A DNA stretch of 64,000 nucleotides from Chamaea fasciata. Lineage: Eukaryota; Chordata; Aves; Passeriformes; Sylviidae. The stretch's first letter is position 1. Every line of letters begins with the position of its first letter. Positions 62,005-64,000 of this stretch are shown here, in pieces. The DNA lies in assembly GCA_029207755.1 (NCBI GenBank), contig JARCOQ010000002.1:9811156-9875155 (forward strand). Direction: 5' to 3'. Both the position numbers and the translations under genes were made by a program. Below the pieces are notes generated by a model, which saw only the letters and a list, made by a program, of their open reading frames with translations, did no database searches and was not told the DNA's origin.

Positions 62005-63599
62005 GGCACCAAATCTGGGAAGAAATAATGATAATACTCCAGTTATACAGAAATAAAAATTCAGGATATTTTTAGCAATATTTGCATTGAGAGTTTTATT
62101 ATTTGCATGAAAACTTTTGAGTCATGTTAGTCAGATTTTTAAATGTTGTATTTGCATTATTATTTAGACAGAAAACACAGACATCATACATCATTAATTG
62201 AATATGGCAGGGTTTTTTTTCAGTTATTGATCCCCCATGCAGAGGGAAAAAAGAAGGGTATTTTAACAGCATTTTAATATTGAGTTGATATTCGTGTTAC
62301 ATTTTATGAAGGCAATAAATACCTTCCCATTGAAAATAAAGATTTCTGTGGGATTTCCAGGATAGATTGTGACAGAATTTTTTTTTTTTTTGCTGATGTT
62401 CAATGTTAAAATGTGATTTCAGTTTGCCTCTTTGTATATGTAGTTATTTTTTACTTTTTGTCCATTTATAACCTATTTGTAATTCATAATCTGTGTTCTC
62501 TCAGAAGGGTCTCCTGTCTACTGTGTTTTCAAGTACGTTTAGCTTGGGTGATCTTCACTTAAAACTTACACATTCTTGCAGATAAAAATCAGTGAAGCAG
62601 ATACTGTTATAACTTCTGATTTGGTGCCACTAACTACAGGATGAGGAAACCTTTCCTTTCCATTTACTTGATTTATGTCTCAAAAATTGTTTATGTATTT
62701 TGTATACAGGGGAATAATTACAGCAGGTTTCAACTCAGAATATCTTCACACATGTTAATTAGGACAATTATTTTACTGTAGTATGATTACTCAGACCTTT
62801 ATGTGTCTGTTAAATGAAAAGCAAAGATGTGATTTTTTTTGTGAAGTTAAAATATTTGTGGTGCTTTCCAATAATATTTTTGATCGGGACTTAATTATAC
62901 GATCAGAGTGTTTTGACATGAGGCATCTTGCTAGATACTTGAAAGATTAACGCGGATGTGAGCAAGCAATTTATACAGCTGCTAAGAACTGGGTGACTTA
63001 ACTGTGTTAACGAGTGTGGTAAGAAATTAATTTGGAAAGAAGGTGAGGATCTGTTTGAGGAGGAGATCCTTAGCTTGCTTTCAATACCACAGCATCGTGT
63101 TCTGCCACACTACACAACAGGTAAACAAGAGCAGAATGAGATCTGATTGGAAAATAACTGCTTGACTAGAAGTAAAAGTATTTAGAATTTTCTCCCTAAT
63201 TTCCTGCTACATTGAATCTGTGATGTCTGAGTAGAATTGCCTTATGTGGAACAAAAACCCACGGCCCAGTAAAAGGTGTAAAGATTGTTTATTTACCACT
63301 GTTCAAATCTTGCTCACAACTTCATTGTTACTAATTTGATTGCTATTGGGCAAAATAATTTTTCGTGTCTTCCTAATATTTTTTCAACTCCATGCTCTGT
63401 TTTTTTCCTCCAAATTCCTGAAGTGAAATCTTACAGATTAGGTTCAGAGGCTTTGTATGAACTTCTTGTATGCCTATGGCTGTATATTACCAATATAGCT
63501 CTTAAATAGAAACCTTCTGTTTAGTTAGTTTAGCCTATAAATGCAAAATTGGTTTTTAACTAACTTTGAATTTGACAAAGATTCATTGGGAAGCAAGGA

Positions 63600-63620
63600 T
63601 TTCAATTTGAAAAATTGAAA
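63600..63620. repeat. Hairpin with perfect 9-bp arms
   Basis: TTTCAATTT (63600-63608) and AAATTGAAA (63612-63620) are exact reverse complements around GAA. This is a minor AT-rich structure. Confidence 0.9.
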
Positions 63621-63738
63621 AAGTCACTTTGCCTCAAAGGATGCGTAAATGTTTAATGTGAGAAAGTACCTGAGGCACTGCAGATCCTGAATTTTTTTTA
63701 AACTCAGGTGAACTTTCAGAACCACCAGAAATATTCAT

Positions 63739-63762
63739 CCAACAAATGTACCAACAAATGTG
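63739..63762. repeat. Tandem duplication, 12-bp unit x2
   Basis: CCAACAAATGTA (63739-63750) is followed by CCAACAAATGTG (63751-63762), one difference in twelve. Confidence 0.94.
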
Positions 63763-64000
63763 CAGTAACATTAAAAACAGTTCCACCATGATTTTTATGG
63801 CAACAGATGCATAAAAATTAAATTTTTAGCAAACTTTCACTCACTGCAGTTTGGTTGCTAATAAGTAGAGTATTCATTTGAAGGTAATGGAATGATTGCA
63901 AGCTTCAGTATTTCTAAGTTTCCTATGATATCTGATGTATAATGCATGATAAAGGGTCTGAAGTTCATATCTTTCCTTAGCATAATTTCTTTGTTCTTCA

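Larger units (their letters stand above)
55903..64000. other. Non-coding AT-rich sequence to window end, no gene seen
   Basis: No frame longer than 90 codons occurs and none is recognisable. The block contains an old CR1-like fragment (56548-56650), a candidate conserved block (57300-57620), a palindromic octamer pair (58158-58171) and A-rich simple repeats near 59918-59974, 61129-61158 and 61986-62004. It also has a hairpin at 63600-63620 and a 12-bp tandem duplication at 63739-63762. Confidence 0.65.

Overview
The window looks like non-coding nuclear DNA from a bird, or at least a sauropsid. It is AT-rich and CpG-poor. It holds no reading frame I can defend as a protein, no CpG island, and no tRNA, rRNA or snRNA gene that I can recognise by eye. 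The organism call rests on CR1 LINE fragments, mainly a clear 5'-truncated copy at 8840-9190. Its terminal motif and the conserved 3' block of CR1 can be read on the minus strand. A second copy at 11051-11125 is convincing. Fragments at 44185-44390 and 56548-56650 are older and weaker. CR1 dominates bird, turtle and crocodile genomes. The low interspersed-repeat density fits a bird best, but the species cannot be read from the sequence.

Layout. Positions 1-8839 are unique AT-rich DNA with homopolymers, a 20-bp perfect palindrome (2104-2123) and an A/C-rich tract (4085-4205). Positions 8840-11125 carry the two best CR1 fragments. Positions 11126-20681 are mostly unique, with a stem-loop (16490-16533) and a candidate conserved non-coding block that has clustered CpGs (17101-17420). 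From 20682 to 49238 the window is punctuated by long T/G-only tracts on the plus strand (A/C-only in a few cases). Some of these have G-runs able to form quadruplexes. This part also holds a GC-richer stretch with a 112-codon minus-strand frame of unknown origin (41165-41720) and a 30-bp perfect palindrome (42291-42320). From 49239 to the end the sequence is unique and AT-rich, with a TA microsatellite (55850-55902), a palindromic octamer pair (58158-58171) and another conserved-block candidate (57300-57620).

How it works together. No genes can be linked into a pathway. The most economical reading is a large intron or gene desert. The T/G tracts lie mostly on the plus strand and three of the four CR1 pieces lie on the minus strand. 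This is compatible with an intron of a plus-strand gene, but that is inference only. I found no undescribed gene system. The most unusual recurring feature is the family of T/G tracts, whose interruptions are almost all G rather than the C expected from ordinary T-to-C decay.
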